Assembly: GCF_022848905.1 (NCBI RefSeq)
Contig: NZ_JAFIRA010000001.1
Location: 62,001 to 126,000, forward strand
DNA: 64,000 nt
Source: Thermostichus vulcanus str. 'Rupite'
GTDB taxonomy: Bacteria; Cyanobacteriota; Cyanobacteriia; Thermostichales; Thermostichaceae
Direction: 5' to 3'
A program made the translations under genes and the position numbers. Position 1 is the first letter of the stretch. Each line of letters begins with the position of its first letter. Below, piece by piece: positions 1 through 10,662 of the stretch. The notes below the pieces were generated by a model, which was not told the DNA's origin, searched no databases, and saw only the letters and a program-made list of their open reading frames with translations.

Positions 1-174
1 CAGAATAAACAGTCCATCGCTCACACTTTCAAACAGGGTGCGTAGCATGGCTCGGCCCCGCTCCTGCATCGGACGACCCCGATACAGCACCTGTGGGTTC
101 CACAGCTCGCTGGGTGCCAACGTGTCATAGACGCTGGGATCCTCACCGGGCCAGGTATTCGAAGTCTCACCCAT
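1..174 (-). CDS. Partial protein, possible PAS sensor N-terminus (runs off the left edge)
   Basis: An open frame of 58 codons starts at an ATG (172-174) and is still open at base 1, so only the N-terminus is visible. It ends with RTLFESVSDGLFIL, which looks like the first helix and strand of a PAS domain (LFESxxDGLxxL). That would fit a histidine kinase or another PAS-containing signalling protein, but the resemblance rests on about 14 residues. The frame stays open upstream of the ATG, so the start is not certain. No convincing ribosome binding site precedes it. Confidence 0.4.
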   Translation of the reverse strand, partial: MGETSNTWPGEDPSVYDTLAPSELWNPQVLYRGRPMQERGRAMLRTLFESVSDGLFIL

Positions 175-458
175 AGGCCAGAAGCACCTGCTGTCTGCCT
201 CATCAATGCTGAGGGAGAAGGAACCGCAGCAGCATGGCGTAGCGCAGACTACGATACAGCTTTATTTTCCAAGATTATCCTGTGGGGCTGTGTATTAGTT
301 GACACAAAAACCTACAGATTCCCTTCAGCCCTAATCAGGGTTTGCCAGATATTTCCTTGAATCCACAAGGCTCGCAACCCCGTTCCTTTCCCCTCTTGAG
401 TGGGGGGATCCCTGTGGCAGGATTGTGGGGTCGCTATCGTTTGTGGAGAGGGATCCCG

Positions 459-938
459 GTGCGCTTGACCACACGGGCTACCTATAGCATCAGGGCACTG
501 CTGGATTTGGCCATGCTCGGATCGGGGCAAACGGCTTCGGTACGGGCCATCGCCGAGCGACAACACATCCCGGCTCCCTATCTGGAAAAGCTGCTGATTG
601 AGCTGCGTCAGGCGGGTTTGGTGCGTTCGCAGCGGGGGGCGCAAGGGGGGTATCAGTTGGCGCGGGCGCCACGCCGGATCCCATTGAGTGCCATTTTGAC
701 GGCGGTGGGAGAATCTCTGGATCCCGTGGCCAAAGAAGGTTCTGATGTCGAAGGAAAGTCCTCTGGTCAAGGCGGAGATCAGGCTTTGGAACGGCTGGAC
801 TGGGTTACAGAAGCCTTGTGGGAGCGGATTGCACGGCGGGTTCAACAGGTTTTAGACGAGACGACCTTGGAAGATCTCTACTTTGATGCCCGCAGTTGGC
901 AGGCAGCCCAAGATCAGGAGAGTGGGTTTGTGGTCTGA
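459..938 (+). CDS. Rrf2-family transcriptional regulator
   Basis: This encodes 159 residues with the Rrf2 winged-helix N-terminus: VRLTTRATYSIRALLDLA, then the recognition-helix region (IPAPYLEKLLIELRQAGLV) and the wing (SQRGAQGGYQLAR). I chose the GTG at 459 because family homology starts there and GGAGAG lies 8 bases upstream; the frame is open further upstream. The protein has no cysteine, so it cannot ligate a [2Fe-2S] cluster as IscR or NsrR do and probably senses something else. The C-terminal half carries a low-complexity Gly/Ser/Lys stretch. Its last codons overlap the start of cobD, so the two are probably co-transcribed. The target is unknown. Confidence 0.85.
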   Translation: MRLTTRATYSIRALLDLAMLGSGQTASVRAIAERQHIPAPYLEKLLIELRQAGLVRSQRGAQGGYQLARAPRRIPLSAILTAVGESLDPVAKEGSDVEGKSSGQGGDQALERLDWVTEALWERIARRVQQVLDETTLEDLYFDARSWQAAQDQESGFVV

Positions 939-1920
939 ATGGTTTTTCCCGGCTCAACGGACGGCCTGGGTTGTACTGGCTGCATCGCTGGGGCTGGACT
1001 ATCTGCTGGCGGATCCCTGGGGTTGGCCACACCCAGTGCGAGTGATGGGGGCGGCGATCACGGTCGGGCAGCGGTGGATCCTCAAATACTGTCGCACGGC
1101 TCAAGCCCAGCGGTGGGGGGGGGCTGGACTGGCCTTGGTTTTGGTCATGGGATCCTACGGGGTGGGTTGGGGACTCATGGCTGTGGGCGATTGGATTCAT
1201 CCTTGGGTCGGGATCCTGGTTCAGATCATTCTCCTGGCCAGTTGTTTGGGGGGGCGCAGCCTGCGGTTGGCGGCTTTGGAGGTGTTGGATCCCTTGGAGA
1301 AAGGGGATCTGCCGGGGGCTCGGCAACGGCTTAGCCGCTATGTGGGGCGGGATACCGAAAATTTATCGGCAGCAGAGATTTTACGGGCAGTCCTCGAAAC
1401 GGTAGCGGAAAATACCCCGGATGGGGCAACCGCACCTTTGTTCTACGCTTTCTTGGGCGGGGCCCCCTTGGCACTGGCCTACAAAGCCGTCAGCACCCTG
1501 GACTCAATGGTGGGTTATCGTCGGGCTCCCTTTACTCACCTGGGCCTGGTCTCGGCCCGATGTGAAGATGGGTTGACCTGGTTGCCCTGTCGCTTAACGG
1601 TGCTGACGTTAGCGCTGCTCAGTCGGGATCCCTGCTCCTTCTGGGCCCGCTGTCGTCAAGATGCGCGGGCGGATCCCAGTCCCAATTCGGGATGGAGTGA
1701 GGCGGCCTTTGCCTGGAGGCTGGGGATCCAATTGGGGGGAACCAATGTTTACCAAGGGATCCCAAAAGAGAAACCCAAATTAGGGATCCCAGCTCGAGCT
1801 TTATCCCCGCAAGTGGTGCTGGAAAGCTTGGGGATCCTGCGACAGATTTTGCTGATCTGGGGAGGAGGAATGACAGGGATCTTGTTGATGCCGCACTTGC
1901 TCCCTCTGGTTTTGGGCTGA
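928..1920 (+). CDS. cobD: Adenosylcobinamide-phosphate synthase CobD/CbiB
   Basis: CobD/CbiB is an inner-membrane enzyme that attaches the aminopropanol arm to adenosylcobyric acid in cobalamin synthesis. The 330-residue product has the family hallmarks GLDYLLADPWGWPHPVRVMG near the N-terminus, AENTPDGATAPLFYAFLGG, ALAYKAVSTLDSMVGY in the middle and EAAFAWRLGIQLGGTNVY near the end, with several hydrophobic segments. The start is uncertain: TTG at 928 sits 7 bases after AGGAG (916-920), while GTG at 922 is in frame but too close to it. The gene overlaps the Rrf2 stop by 11 bases, which suggests translational coupling. No other cobalamin gene is in the window. Confidence 0.92.
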   Translation: MWSEWFFPAQRTAWVVLAASLGLDYLLADPWGWPHPVRVMGAAITVGQRWILKYCRTAQAQRWGGAGLALVLVMGSYGVGWGLMAVGDWIHPWVGILVQIILLASCLGGRSLRLAALEVLDPLEKGDLPGARQRLSRYVGRDTENLSAAEILRAVLETVAENTPDGATAPLFYAFLGGAPLALAYKAVSTLDSMVGYRRAPFTHLGLVSARCEDGLTWLPCRLTVLTLALLSRDPCSFWARCRQDARADPSPNSGWSEAAFAWRLGIQLGGTNVYQGIPKEKPKLGIPARALSPQVVLESLGILRQILLIWGGGMTGILLMPHLLPLVLG

Positions 1921-1945
1921 AGACTGTGGGGCTGATTCCCACGGA

Positions 1946-3928
1946 TTACCACTGCAACCGTTGCCCGCGCGAGAGCAAGTAATTTTGCAACTCTGCCATT
2001 TTCCCTTGCGGCACAATCTCGGCGGGCGTCAAGCTGGGATCCTGGCTGTGCAACCAAGCCACCGTTAACCCTGCCGCCGAACCAATCGTCCATTCGCCGT
2101 AATGAACCCGGGTTGCCGCATTGACAATATGGCTAACGGCGATGCCTTTTCCTCCAATCAAGAGGTTATCGATCCTCTGAGGAATTAAGGCTTCTAAGGG
2201 AATGTAAATCGGATGGACGGAAAACTCGTTAATCGGAGCCGAACTGGCGGAAAAAGAGGGTTCCCAGTTGCGATACCGACAGCCGTGGATGTCAATGGCA
2301 TAGTGAGTCACCCCCACCACCGTCGGCCTGAAATCGCGTCCACCTCTGGTGCCAATGCGAATATCCTGCTCTCGCATCATGAATTCCGACTGGCCGTAGG
2401 CAGCCCGTCCAAGAATGCGCCGCCCTTCGCGGATGTAGGGGTAAAGGCTGAGGCCGGAACGGGTGCCCATCAACGACTCTTCCCCAAACAGCAGCGACAG
2501 GGGATAGCCTGGCCGGCTTTGGGTTTCCATCAACCATTCGGCAAACAAGAGAGCGTGGTTCTCGCCATCTTTGATCGCTGAGACATCCAGCCCCCCCAAC
2601 CAGTTGTGGCGTTGCCCCGACTGCAGCAGGCGTTCTTCTGTCAGGATCAGAGGCGGGTTCATGATTCCCCAATCGTTGCCGCGATTCCAGTTCACCATCG
2701 TCATATCTCCGGGAACAGGGGTGCCGTAAAAGGGATCCGTGCGCCCTTTGCTGACAATGCGGCGGTAGTTAAAAAAGCTCTGGCCACTAAAGGTGGGAAA
2801 CCCTTCCATATCAAACTCGCGGCGGTGCTCGGCGCGGGAATAGCCTGGTTGCAGCTGGGCCAGTTCGGCTTTGGAGCGACCGCCATCGTCGTGAATGGCC
2901 ATCACAAACGGAAAGGTAAAAGCTTGGGTACATTCCGGATTCGTCGCCGGCGCCCCGTTGGGTTCCCCCAGCAGTTCACGGCTTTCGGAACCGACGCGAT
3001 AGGGGATCCCTGCCCAGCCCACCAGTTCTCCCGTATCGGTGGCATCAATAACCCACAATTGTCGGCCCGGCGGCGCCTGTAGGCGTACTGACCGTTTGGT
3101 AAAAACCTCTGTTTCCCCCCAGCCATACCAACTGTTCAGCTCGCGCCACAAGCGCCCTGGCGGCACAAAATTAGGATCCCGGGGTTGTCGTTGCACAGCA
3201 TAAATGCTCTCGATCCGGGATCCATCGGTGCTAAAGGTGGCCCCCTTAAAGGCGGTCTGGGTAGCCCAGCGACTGTTGGGAGCATTTTGGGCCGCTTGTT
3301 CCAGCCAGGTCTCTACTGCTTTGACCCCAGCCTGGGGTGGAAAACATAACCCTCCCACCCAGCAACTGTTGATATCCGCTACGCGCGTTCCGGCAGGGAT
3401 CCCGGTCCAGGCAGGTAGCTCGACTGGCTGACCTTCCAGTAGAGCTTTGAACTGCATCCAATGGCTGGAAAAATTGCCCCGTTGCCGCATCGGTAGCGAT
3501 TCATCAATGGCCGATACTCCTTGTGATGTGATCTGCCCACCGAGCCAAGGGGTTAACTCGATCAAACAAGTTGGGATCCCGGCTCGCATGGCGTGACTGG
3601 CTGCTGCCACACCCCCCAGGGATCCGCCGACCACCACCAATTCACACTCCCAAATCTGATCGGGCTGAGGCTTCGGATCCAGCAGTGGCCAGCCCTGGGC
3701 CGTAAAGCGGGGTGGCTCAGGTGTGGCAGCCTCAGACGGGGGGAGGGATCCGGAGGACAGGGAGCTCACCTCCTGCCGGGACACACCCGCTACCCCCATT
3801 CCCCCCAAGAAGCCCAGCAAGGACAGCATTCCCAACCACAGCGGCACCCGTTCGCGTAAGCGGGACGAAGTCTTTTTTTGCCCACGCCCCAACCGCAGCG
3901 GAGCGCTTCCTTTGCCAGCCATGCTCAC
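1946..3928 (-). CDS. Membrane-anchored FAD-dependent oxidoreductase
   Basis: The 660-residue product has a basic N-terminus, one hydrophobic segment at about residues 30-50 (signal anchor or uncleaved signal peptide), a Pro/Ser-rich spacer, then a Rossmann FAD-binding motif VVVGGSLGGVAAASHAMRAG at about 98-117 followed by the acidic strand end CLIELTPWLGGQ. A second FAD-contact region (LWVIDATDTGELV) and the C-terminal IDNLLIGGKGIAVSHIVNAATRVH complete an FAD-dependent oxidoreductase of the large type found in cyanobacteria and planctomycetes. The substrate cannot be told from sequence. The anchor suggests the flavin domain lies outside the cytoplasm, which is unusual enough to note. Convergent with cobD. 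Confidence 0.8.
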   Translation of the reverse strand: MSMAGKGSAPLRLGRGQKKTSSRLRERVPLWLGMLSLLGFLGGMGVAGVSRQEVSSLSSGSLPPSEAATPEPPRFTAQGWPLLDPKPQPDQIWECELVVVGGSLGGVAAASHAMRAGIPTCLIELTPWLGGQITSQGVSAIDESLPMRQRGNFSSHWMQFKALLEGQPVELPAWTGIPAGTRVADINSCWVGGLCFPPQAGVKAVETWLEQAAQNAPNSRWATQTAFKGATFSTDGSRIESIYAVQRQPRDPNFVPPGRLWRELNSWYGWGETEVFTKRSVRLQAPPGRQLWVIDATDTGELVGWAGIPYRVGSESRELLGEPNGAPATNPECTQAFTFPFVMAIHDDGGRSKAELAQLQPGYSRAEHRREFDMEGFPTFSGQSFFNYRRIVSKGRTDPFYGTPVPGDMTMVNWNRGNDWGIMNPPLILTEERLLQSGQRHNWLGGLDVSAIKDGENHALLFAEWLMETQSRPGYPLSLLFGEESLMGTRSGLSLYPYIREGRRILGRAAYGQSEFMMREQDIRIGTRGGRDFRPTVVGVTHYAIDIHGCRYRNWEPSFSASSAPINEFSVHPIYIPLEALIPQRIDNLLIGGKGIAVSHIVNAATRVHYGEWTIGSAAGLTVAWLHSQDPSLTPAEIVPQGKMAELQNYLLSRGQRLQW

Positions 3929-4045
3929 CTCGGTTTTGCCTCACACCCCAGGCCCTTCCCCACCGGATGTCTTTTTGACATCAACAGGAGAAATCCCCTT
4001 GAGAATAGCTGACAGAAGTAACCGTGGATCCCTTTTCGCTCTTTC

Positions 4046-4351
4046 CTATGGCCGAATTGCCACTGCTTTTCGAGCCTCGCTGCCTACACCCCGGGCTAGG
4101 TGTGGGAAGGGGCCGTACTTGCGGACAAAGGCATCAGCATCACCCAGGTGGGTCTGGCCTGGGAGAGTTCCCCTGGTAAACCCAGCAACAAGGACGTTTC
4201 CCCCTCTGTCTATAGCAATAGCGCGGACAACGTCATCCTCACTGCTTCCAAATTGTCGGGCTAAGAGTTCGTTGCCCTCGGAGTCGTACTTGCGCACAAA
4301 GGCGTCCCTTCTGCCAGAGTGGGCTTGGTCAGGGAGTGCTCCTTCGGTTTG
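4046..4351 (-). pseudogene. SBBP-repeat (beta-propeller) gene, 3' fragment
   Basis: This fragment reads TEGALPDQAHSGRRDAFVRK, then a near-complete repeat (QFGSSEDDVVRAIAIDRGGN, VLVAGFTRGTLPGQT) and a second DAFVRKYG. These are SBBP beta-propeller repeats (D-A-F-V-R-K-Y-D ... QFG ... A-D-x-x-G-N-V-x-V-x-G). The frame closes just upstream, at the edge of the transposon-like element. The matching 5' fragment lies on its other side at 5823-5990, and joining 5823 to 4351 restores one frame (ILVSGY followed by QTEGALPDQ). The gene appears inactivated, and it is also short at both ends compared with typical multi-repeat SBBP proteins. Confidence 0.7.
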
Positions 4352-4355
4352 ACGC

Positions 4356-5659
4356 TCATCCCGCTAACGCTTTGCGTACAGCAGGAGATTCCCCGTTCAC
4401 AGAGTCTTGACTAGACGTCCCAAAGGACACCCCCGCCAGAACCTCTCCAGGGGCATTTTCAGCACTGTGCGCCCCACAGCGCTTTTGTTCCCGATAGGAT
4501 GCCGCACTCATAAATCTGTTCCGCAGAACCAACGCGCTGGCAATATCCCTAGGCATGGAGCAACCACAGGAGCATTCATGCCAACGTGTTGACAGCGTTT
4601 TGCGAACGGCTTCCCCACACTTAGGGCACTCCTGAGAGGTGCCCGCTGCCTGCTCCTTCACCACAGCCTTGCCACGTTTGAAGCCCACCCAGGGCAGCAC
4701 CGAGTTAGTGCTCCGCACCGCTACGCGATCAGAAACTGACCGTGGCCGGCATCCAGCATGTGTTTGCCCAACATGCCGCGACTGAGGTTAATCAGGTTCA
4801 AGTCCTCAACCACAATCACATCAGCTTCATGACAAAGTTGGTGAGCTGCCTTGAAGTGGAAGTCTTTGCGGGTATTGGCAATCCGCTCATGCAGCCGTGC
4901 CACCTTGAGCTGAGCCTTTTTCCAGTTCGCCGACCCAAGCTGTTTCCGCTTCAGTCTGCGTTGCAGCGATTTAAGCTTGCGGTGCAGATCCACGAAAAAC
5001 TTGGGGCGCTCTAGTTGAAGCCCATCTGAGGTGGAAAGAAAGTATTCCAGGCCCACATCTACGGCAACCACAGGCCCCACCAACGGTGGTGCTGGGATAG
5101 CAATATCCGCCTGAAAAGTGAGCAGGACGTAATAGCCAGAGGCCCGCTTGACCACCCTGGCTTGCTTGACCATGAAACCCTCTGGGTATGGCCGTGACTG
5201 ACGAAGGGCGACCCACCCCAACCCAGGCAACTTAACTGCCCCATTGTTCAGGGGAGTCTTGCCCAGTTGAGGGAACGCAAACGACCGCATCTGTCCCGGC
5301 TTTTTGAACCGGGGGAACCCAGTCCCCAACTTTTTGCGACGGTCAAAGGCTTGGTCTAAGCGCCTCAAAACCTGCTGCAATGCCTGGGCATTGACAGAAG
5401 CTAGATCCTCATCAAGCCGCTTTGCCTCAGTCAGCCGTTGGCATTGCAGCTTAAAGCTGGGGTATGGCGCGTCTGCCGGGATGATGGACTCGCTACGCAG
5501 AGAGCAGGCATTGACCGGACATTTGCGAGAAGCCATCCAGTCTTTGCGCTCTCTCAGAGCATCATTCCAGACCCTACGGCATATCTCCAGATAGTGGTTG
5601 ATCTGTTTGGCCTGCTGCTGAGTCGGTTTTAGCTTGTACTCATACGTCAAGTTCATCAT
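4356..5659 (-). pseudogene. tnpB: TnpB-family RNA-guided nuclease, disrupted
   Basis: The first part (5659 down to 4721, 312 residues) has the TnpB N-terminus (YEYKLKPTQQQAKQINHYLE), the helical domain, and RuvC motif I (VAVDVGLEYF) and motif II (VIVVEDLNLINL). The second part (from 4718) continues with the zinc ribbon (CPKCGEAV ... CSCGC) and the third RuvC aspartate (PRDIASALVL). The two are separated by a TAG stop and are in different frames. A 23-base insertion at 4704-4726 explains both defects: without it, HGQFLI joins SVLPWVGFKRGK, the normal TnpB junction. All three catalytic acidic residues survive, so the inactivation looks recent. Confidence 0.8.
4704..4726. repeat. 23-bp palindromic mini-repeat inserted in tnpB
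   Basis: The insertion contains GTGCTCCGCACCGCTACGC (4708-4726). Closely related copies are GTGCTACGCACCGCTAACG at 21788-21806 and the GTGCTCCGCAC half of the 27-bp repeats at 5687-5767. Its core GTGC-N3-GCAC is an inverted repeat. Its length, 23 bp, is not a multiple of three, and it carries an in-frame TAG on the tnpB strand. Confidence 0.65.
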
Positions 5660-5686
5660 AGGTGCAGTGTAACGTTTGGCTTAATC

Positions 5687-5767
5687 GTGCTCCGCACGAC
5701 CCGGAGGGTCAACGTGCTCCGCACGACCCGGAGGGTCAACGTGCTCCGCACGACCCGGAGGGTCAAC
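5687..5767. repeat. Three perfect tandem copies of a 27-bp double-hairpin unit
   Basis: Copies lie at 5687-5713, 5714-5740 and 5741-5767. Each unit has two short inverted repeats, GTGC-TCC-GCAC and GACCC-GGA-GGGTC. The array lies just upstream of tnpB (start 5659, minus strand) in the left part of the inserted element. It could be the element's subterminal structure or an array of small dispersed palindromic repeats; the first half of the unit matches the mini-repeat at 4708-4718. Confidence 0.8.
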
Positions 5768-5822
5768 GCTTCACCCCCACCTAACCGCAAGCGGTATAGG
5801 CGGAGCACTGCGATGCTCTCCG

Positions 5823-5990
5823 GTAGCCCGAGACCAGGATGTTTCCCTGTTGATCCACTGCCATGGAAGTAGCCCAGTCATCATGGTGGGTTCCGAACTG
5901 CCGGGTCCAAAGAACTGAACTGAGATTGGCCGGATTTCGGGTTGGGGCGAAGTCCGAGGCGGGATTACTACGAGTCAAGATCCAAGCCAC
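5823..5990 (-). pseudogene. SBBP-repeat gene, 5' fragment
   Basis: This reads [20 protein letters not shown] followed by [14 protein letters not shown], one SBBP repeat, and then leaves the family consensus at the element junction. A possible start lies at 5990, but no signal peptide or further N-terminal repeat is visible, so the gene may also be truncated on this side. It lies divergently just upstream of argG. Confidence 0.65.
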
Positions 5991-6036
5991 AGGGCATAAT
6001 GGGCTAGCAACTTTTCAAGTAGGGATCCACAGCAGC

Positions 6037-7239
6037 ATGGGACGGGCGAAGAAGGTGGTGTTGGCCTATTCGGGTGGGGTGGATACTTCGGTCTGTATCC
6101 CCTACCTGATTCACGAGTGGGGGGTGGAATCGGTGGTGACCTTGGCCGTGGACCTAGGGCAAGGGGCGGAACTGGACGCGATTCAAGCCAAAGCCCTGAC
6201 CGCTGGGGCCGAACAATCCTTAGTGCGCGATGCCATTCGGGAACTGATCACCGACTACGCTTTCCCGGCCATTCAAGCCAATGCCCTCTACGAAAATCGC
6301 TATCCCCTCTCCACCGCGCTGGCCCGGCCCTTGATCGCCAAACTGTTGGTGGAAGTGGCGGAGGAAGTGGGCGCCGATGCGGTGGCCCACGGTTGCACCG
6401 GCAAAGGCAACGACCAAGTGCGTTTTGATCTGGCCATTACCGCCCTTAATCCAAAGCTGAAGGTGTTAGCGCCGGCCCGTGAATGGGGCATGACCCGCGA
6501 AGCAACCATTGCCTACGGGGAGCGGTTCGGGCTCCCTTCGCCGGTGAAAAAATCCAGCCCCTACAGCATCGATCTCAATATTTTGGGCCGCAGTGCCGAA
6601 GCCGGGATCCTAGAGGATGCCAACCTAGAACCACCGGAAGAAGTCTATGCCCTCACCAAATCGGTGCAGGATGCGCCAGCGGATCCCACCTACGTGGAGA
6701 TTGAGTTTGAGCAAGGGATCCCTGTGGGCTTGGATGGCGAGCGGCTGGATCCGAAGATGCTGTTTGAACAGTTGAACCTTTTGGCAGGCGCCAATGGGGT
6801 CGGGCGCATCGACATGGTAGAAAATCGCCTTGTCGGAATTAAATCTCGTGAAATCTACGAGTGCCCCGCTCTGCTGGTGCTCATCCAGGCCCATCGTGAG
6901 TTGGAAAGCCTGACGTTGACCCGCGATGTTACCCATTACAAGTACGGCATTGAAACCACCTACAGCCAACTGGTTTACAACGGTCTCTGGTATTCTCCAC
7001 TGCGGGATGCTTTGGATGGATTTATCCATGCCACCCAAAAAACCGTTACCGGCGTTGTGCGCATGCGCTTACATAAGGGACAAGCGGTGTGTGTGGGGCG
7101 TTCGTCTCCTTACTCCCTCTACAACGCTGAACTGGCCACTTATGGGGAAGGGGATCAGTTTGATCACAAGGCTGCTGAAGGCTTCATCTATATTTGGGGC
7201 CTGCCCACCCGCGTTTGGTCACAATCGCAACGGGGCTGA
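6037..7239 (+). CDS. argG: Argininosuccinate synthase
   Basis: ArgG condenses citrulline and aspartate with ATP to form argininosuccinate, the penultimate step of arginine synthesis. The 400-residue length is normal. The N-type ATP pyrophosphatase loop [15 protein letters not shown] is at residues 10-24, followed by [10 protein letters not shown], the [14 protein letters not shown] block and the conserved [16 protein letters not shown]. The frame is open upstream, but homology begins at ATG 6037. The promoter region overlaps the broken SBBP gene, so the insertion has not disturbed argG itself. Confidence 0.97.
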   Translation: MGRAKKVVLAYSGGVDTSVCIPYLIHEWGVESVVTLAVDLGQGAELDAIQAKALTAGAEQSLVRDAIRELITDYAFPAIQANALYENRYPLSTALARPLIAKLLVEVAEEVGADAVAHGCTGKGNDQVRFDLAITALNPKLKVLAPAREWGMTREATIAYGERFGLPSPVKKSSPYSIDLNILGRSAEAGILEDANLEPPEEVYALTKSVQDAPADPTYVEIEFEQGIPVGLDGERLDPKMLFEQLNLLAGANGVGRIDMVENRLVGIKSREIYECPALLVLIQAHRELESLTLTRDVTHYKYGIETTYSQLVYNGLWYSPLRDALDGFIHATQKTVTGVVRMRLHKGQAVCVGRSSPYSLYNAELATYGEGDQFDHKAAEGFIYIWGLPTRVWSQSQRG

Positions 7240-7343
7240 GGGGATCCCGTTTAGAATCTCACTGCACAACCGCGCCCACAGGTGCTCAGGATCCCAAGCC
7301 GACCTAAGCTTAGGATCCCTAACCTCATCTCAGAACTGCTTAA

Positions 7344-9166
<1,823 letters not shown>

Positions 9167-9177
9167 AGAGCTCTCTC

Positions 9178-10662
9178 CTAGCTTTTGCTCAATTGCTGAG
9201 CCACCAACTGCACAATCGCTTGGGCTGCCCCCGGTTTCCCCCCCAGTTGTTGCAGTTCGGCCTGCATCTGCCGACGGCGTTGGGGATCTTCGAGCAAAAC
9301 TTGGGCCTGCTCTGCTACCTGCACTGGACGCAAATGCCCCCGCAACTCCGGCACCACCTCCCGCCCCGCCCAAATGTTCGGCCAAGCCAAGTGACCTAAC
9401 CAGCCTAGGGCCAACCGATTGATCCAACGGGCCAACCCAGTGCCAATGCCGGGCAAATTCACCAATAGGCCCAGGATCCCATCCCAAGCTCGCATCGCTT
9501 CCAGCTTATTGGTGGGGATCACCACCACCATCGGTACCCCCAGTCGCGCCAGTTCCGCTGTATTGGCCCCAATGGTTGTTAGGCAGAGGTCGCAATTGGC
9601 CAAAACCGAATAGGCCGGAAAAGTCGTCCACAGTTGAATGGTGCTGCCAAAGGGGGTAATGAATTGTGCCCCCAAATTGGTTTGCTCTAGCGCACCCGAT
9701 GTTCCATACACCAAGGCCATATCAGGGTTAAATTTGGGATGGGCATAGCCCGCCAAGGACTGAGGTGTTTGTCCAGGAGCCACGGGAATAACAAAGCGAA
9801 TGTTGGGTAGCTGTTGGCGCAACTCATCGGCCACCGCCAGCATCATCGGCACCCCCAAAGAGAGTTTGGCGGGTTTGGAGCCCGGTAATAATCCCACCTG
9901 ATAGTGAGTACGGCCCCCATCACTGAGGCGTTGCCAACCCCGCGGCAGCAATCCTTCTTGGGCAAAGCGATTTGGCACTGGCTCTGGCACGGTTCCCTCA
10001 GAGGGGACAGCTTCACTCAGAGCAGGAATTTGGGTTAGGGAAGAAAAACCAGCTGTAGGTTTAGAGGCAGCAGCAGGGGTCTGGGTGGAAAAAGATCTAC
10101 TGCTGAGCCAACCGGAAACCGGCATCCCCGGCAAGTAGGTAGCACTGGCTACGCCATCTGCCATTAAATCCCCAACTACATGCATTTTGCTGGCCCAACA
10201 GTGACCCAATAACCATCCACCGTCATAACGTCGTTTGATCTCTTCCGTTCGCAGGGCAAAAGCATCCACCCAAGGCTGCCAACGGGGCTGATGCTCGGCA
10301 TACACCACCAGCCGGTAACGCAGGCGCTGGGCAATCCAGATAGCAAAAAATTGATCGCCACCCAGGAAGAGCACCACTCCCCGTTTCGCCCAATCCCAGG
10401 CTTCTTCCGTTTGGCCGGTGAGCAAAAAAGCCAGAAAAAAATCGGGATCCTGTACCCGATCGATTTGAATAAACTCCTGTGCCATTTTGGCTTCTTGCCC
10501 GGAGGCGTGGGGACAGGGGGAGAGCACCAGGGAAAGACGAGCCTGAGGCAGTTGTTGGCGCAATTCCATCACAACCGGGCGTACCCAAGTGGTCAGCTCT
10601 CCGGGGCCGTTCGAGAGGATGAGGATGTCGTAGGGAGGCGCGCCACCGCTTAATAAAGCCAT
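9178..10662 (-). CDS. Lipid-A-disaccharide synthase-like glycosyltransferase
   Basis: The 494-residue product resembles the cyanobacterial LpxB-related family (GT-B fold): N-terminal ILILSNGPGELTTWVRPVV, then VVLFLGGDQFFA, and in the C-terminal half GLLPGSKPAKLSLGVPMML, NCDLCLTTIGANTAELARLG and VPMVVVIPTNKLEA. True LpxB makes lipid A; these cyanobacterial relatives are diverged and their acceptor is unknown. A Ser/Pro/Thr-rich insertion at about residues 180-230 separates the two domains and is probably a linker. The start ATG overlaps the upstream stop as TAATG, showing coupled translation with the ElyC-like gene, so both may act on cell-envelope glycans or lipids. Confidence 0.8.
   Translation of the reverse strand: MALLSGGAPPYDILILSNGPGELTTWVRPVVMELRQQLPQARLSLVLSPCPHASGQEAKMAQEFIQIDRVQDPDFFLAFLLTGQTEEAWDWAKRGVVLFLGGDQFFAIWIAQRLRYRLVVYAEHQPRWQPWVDAFALRTEEIKRRYDGGWLLGHCWASKMHVVGDLMADGVASATYLPGMPVSGWLSSRSFSTQTPAAASKPTAGFSSLTQIPALSEAVPSEGTVPEPVPNRFAQEGLLPRGWQRLSDGGRTHYQVGLLPGSKPAKLSLGVPMMLAVADELRQQLPNIRFVIPVAPGQTPQSLAGYAHPKFNPDMALVYGTSGALEQTNLGAQFITPFGSTIQLWTTFPAYSVLANCDLCLTTIGANTAELARLGVPMVVVIPTNKLEAMRAWDGILGLLVNLPGIGTGLARWINRLALGWLGHLAWPNIWAGREVVPELRGHLRPVQVAEQAQVLLEDPQRRRQMQAELQQLGGKPGAAQAIVQLVAQQLSKS

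Larger units (their letters stand above)
4352..5822 (-). mobile_element. IS605/IS1341-type insertion (tnpB only) inside the SBBP gene
   Basis: The boundaries are inferred from where the interrupted SBBP reading frame stops and resumes, giving about 1.47 kb; each may be off by a few bases. The element contains only a tnpB-like gene, with no Y1 transposase tnpA, so it belongs to the IS1341-type non-autonomous group. On the tnpB strand the gene precedes the insertion end very closely: the tnpB stop (4356-4358) is almost at the junction, as expected for elements whose right end overlaps the tnpB 3' end and the guide RNA. The left part holds the 27-bp triple repeat. Confidence 0.65.

Noticed and set aside
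3723-4352. A 209-residue plus-strand open frame
   Set aside because: It overlaps the oxidoreductase N-terminus and the SBBP fragment antisense and has no protein-like pattern.
5687-5767. CRISPR array
   Set aside because: The units are contiguous with no spacers, and no cas gene is near.
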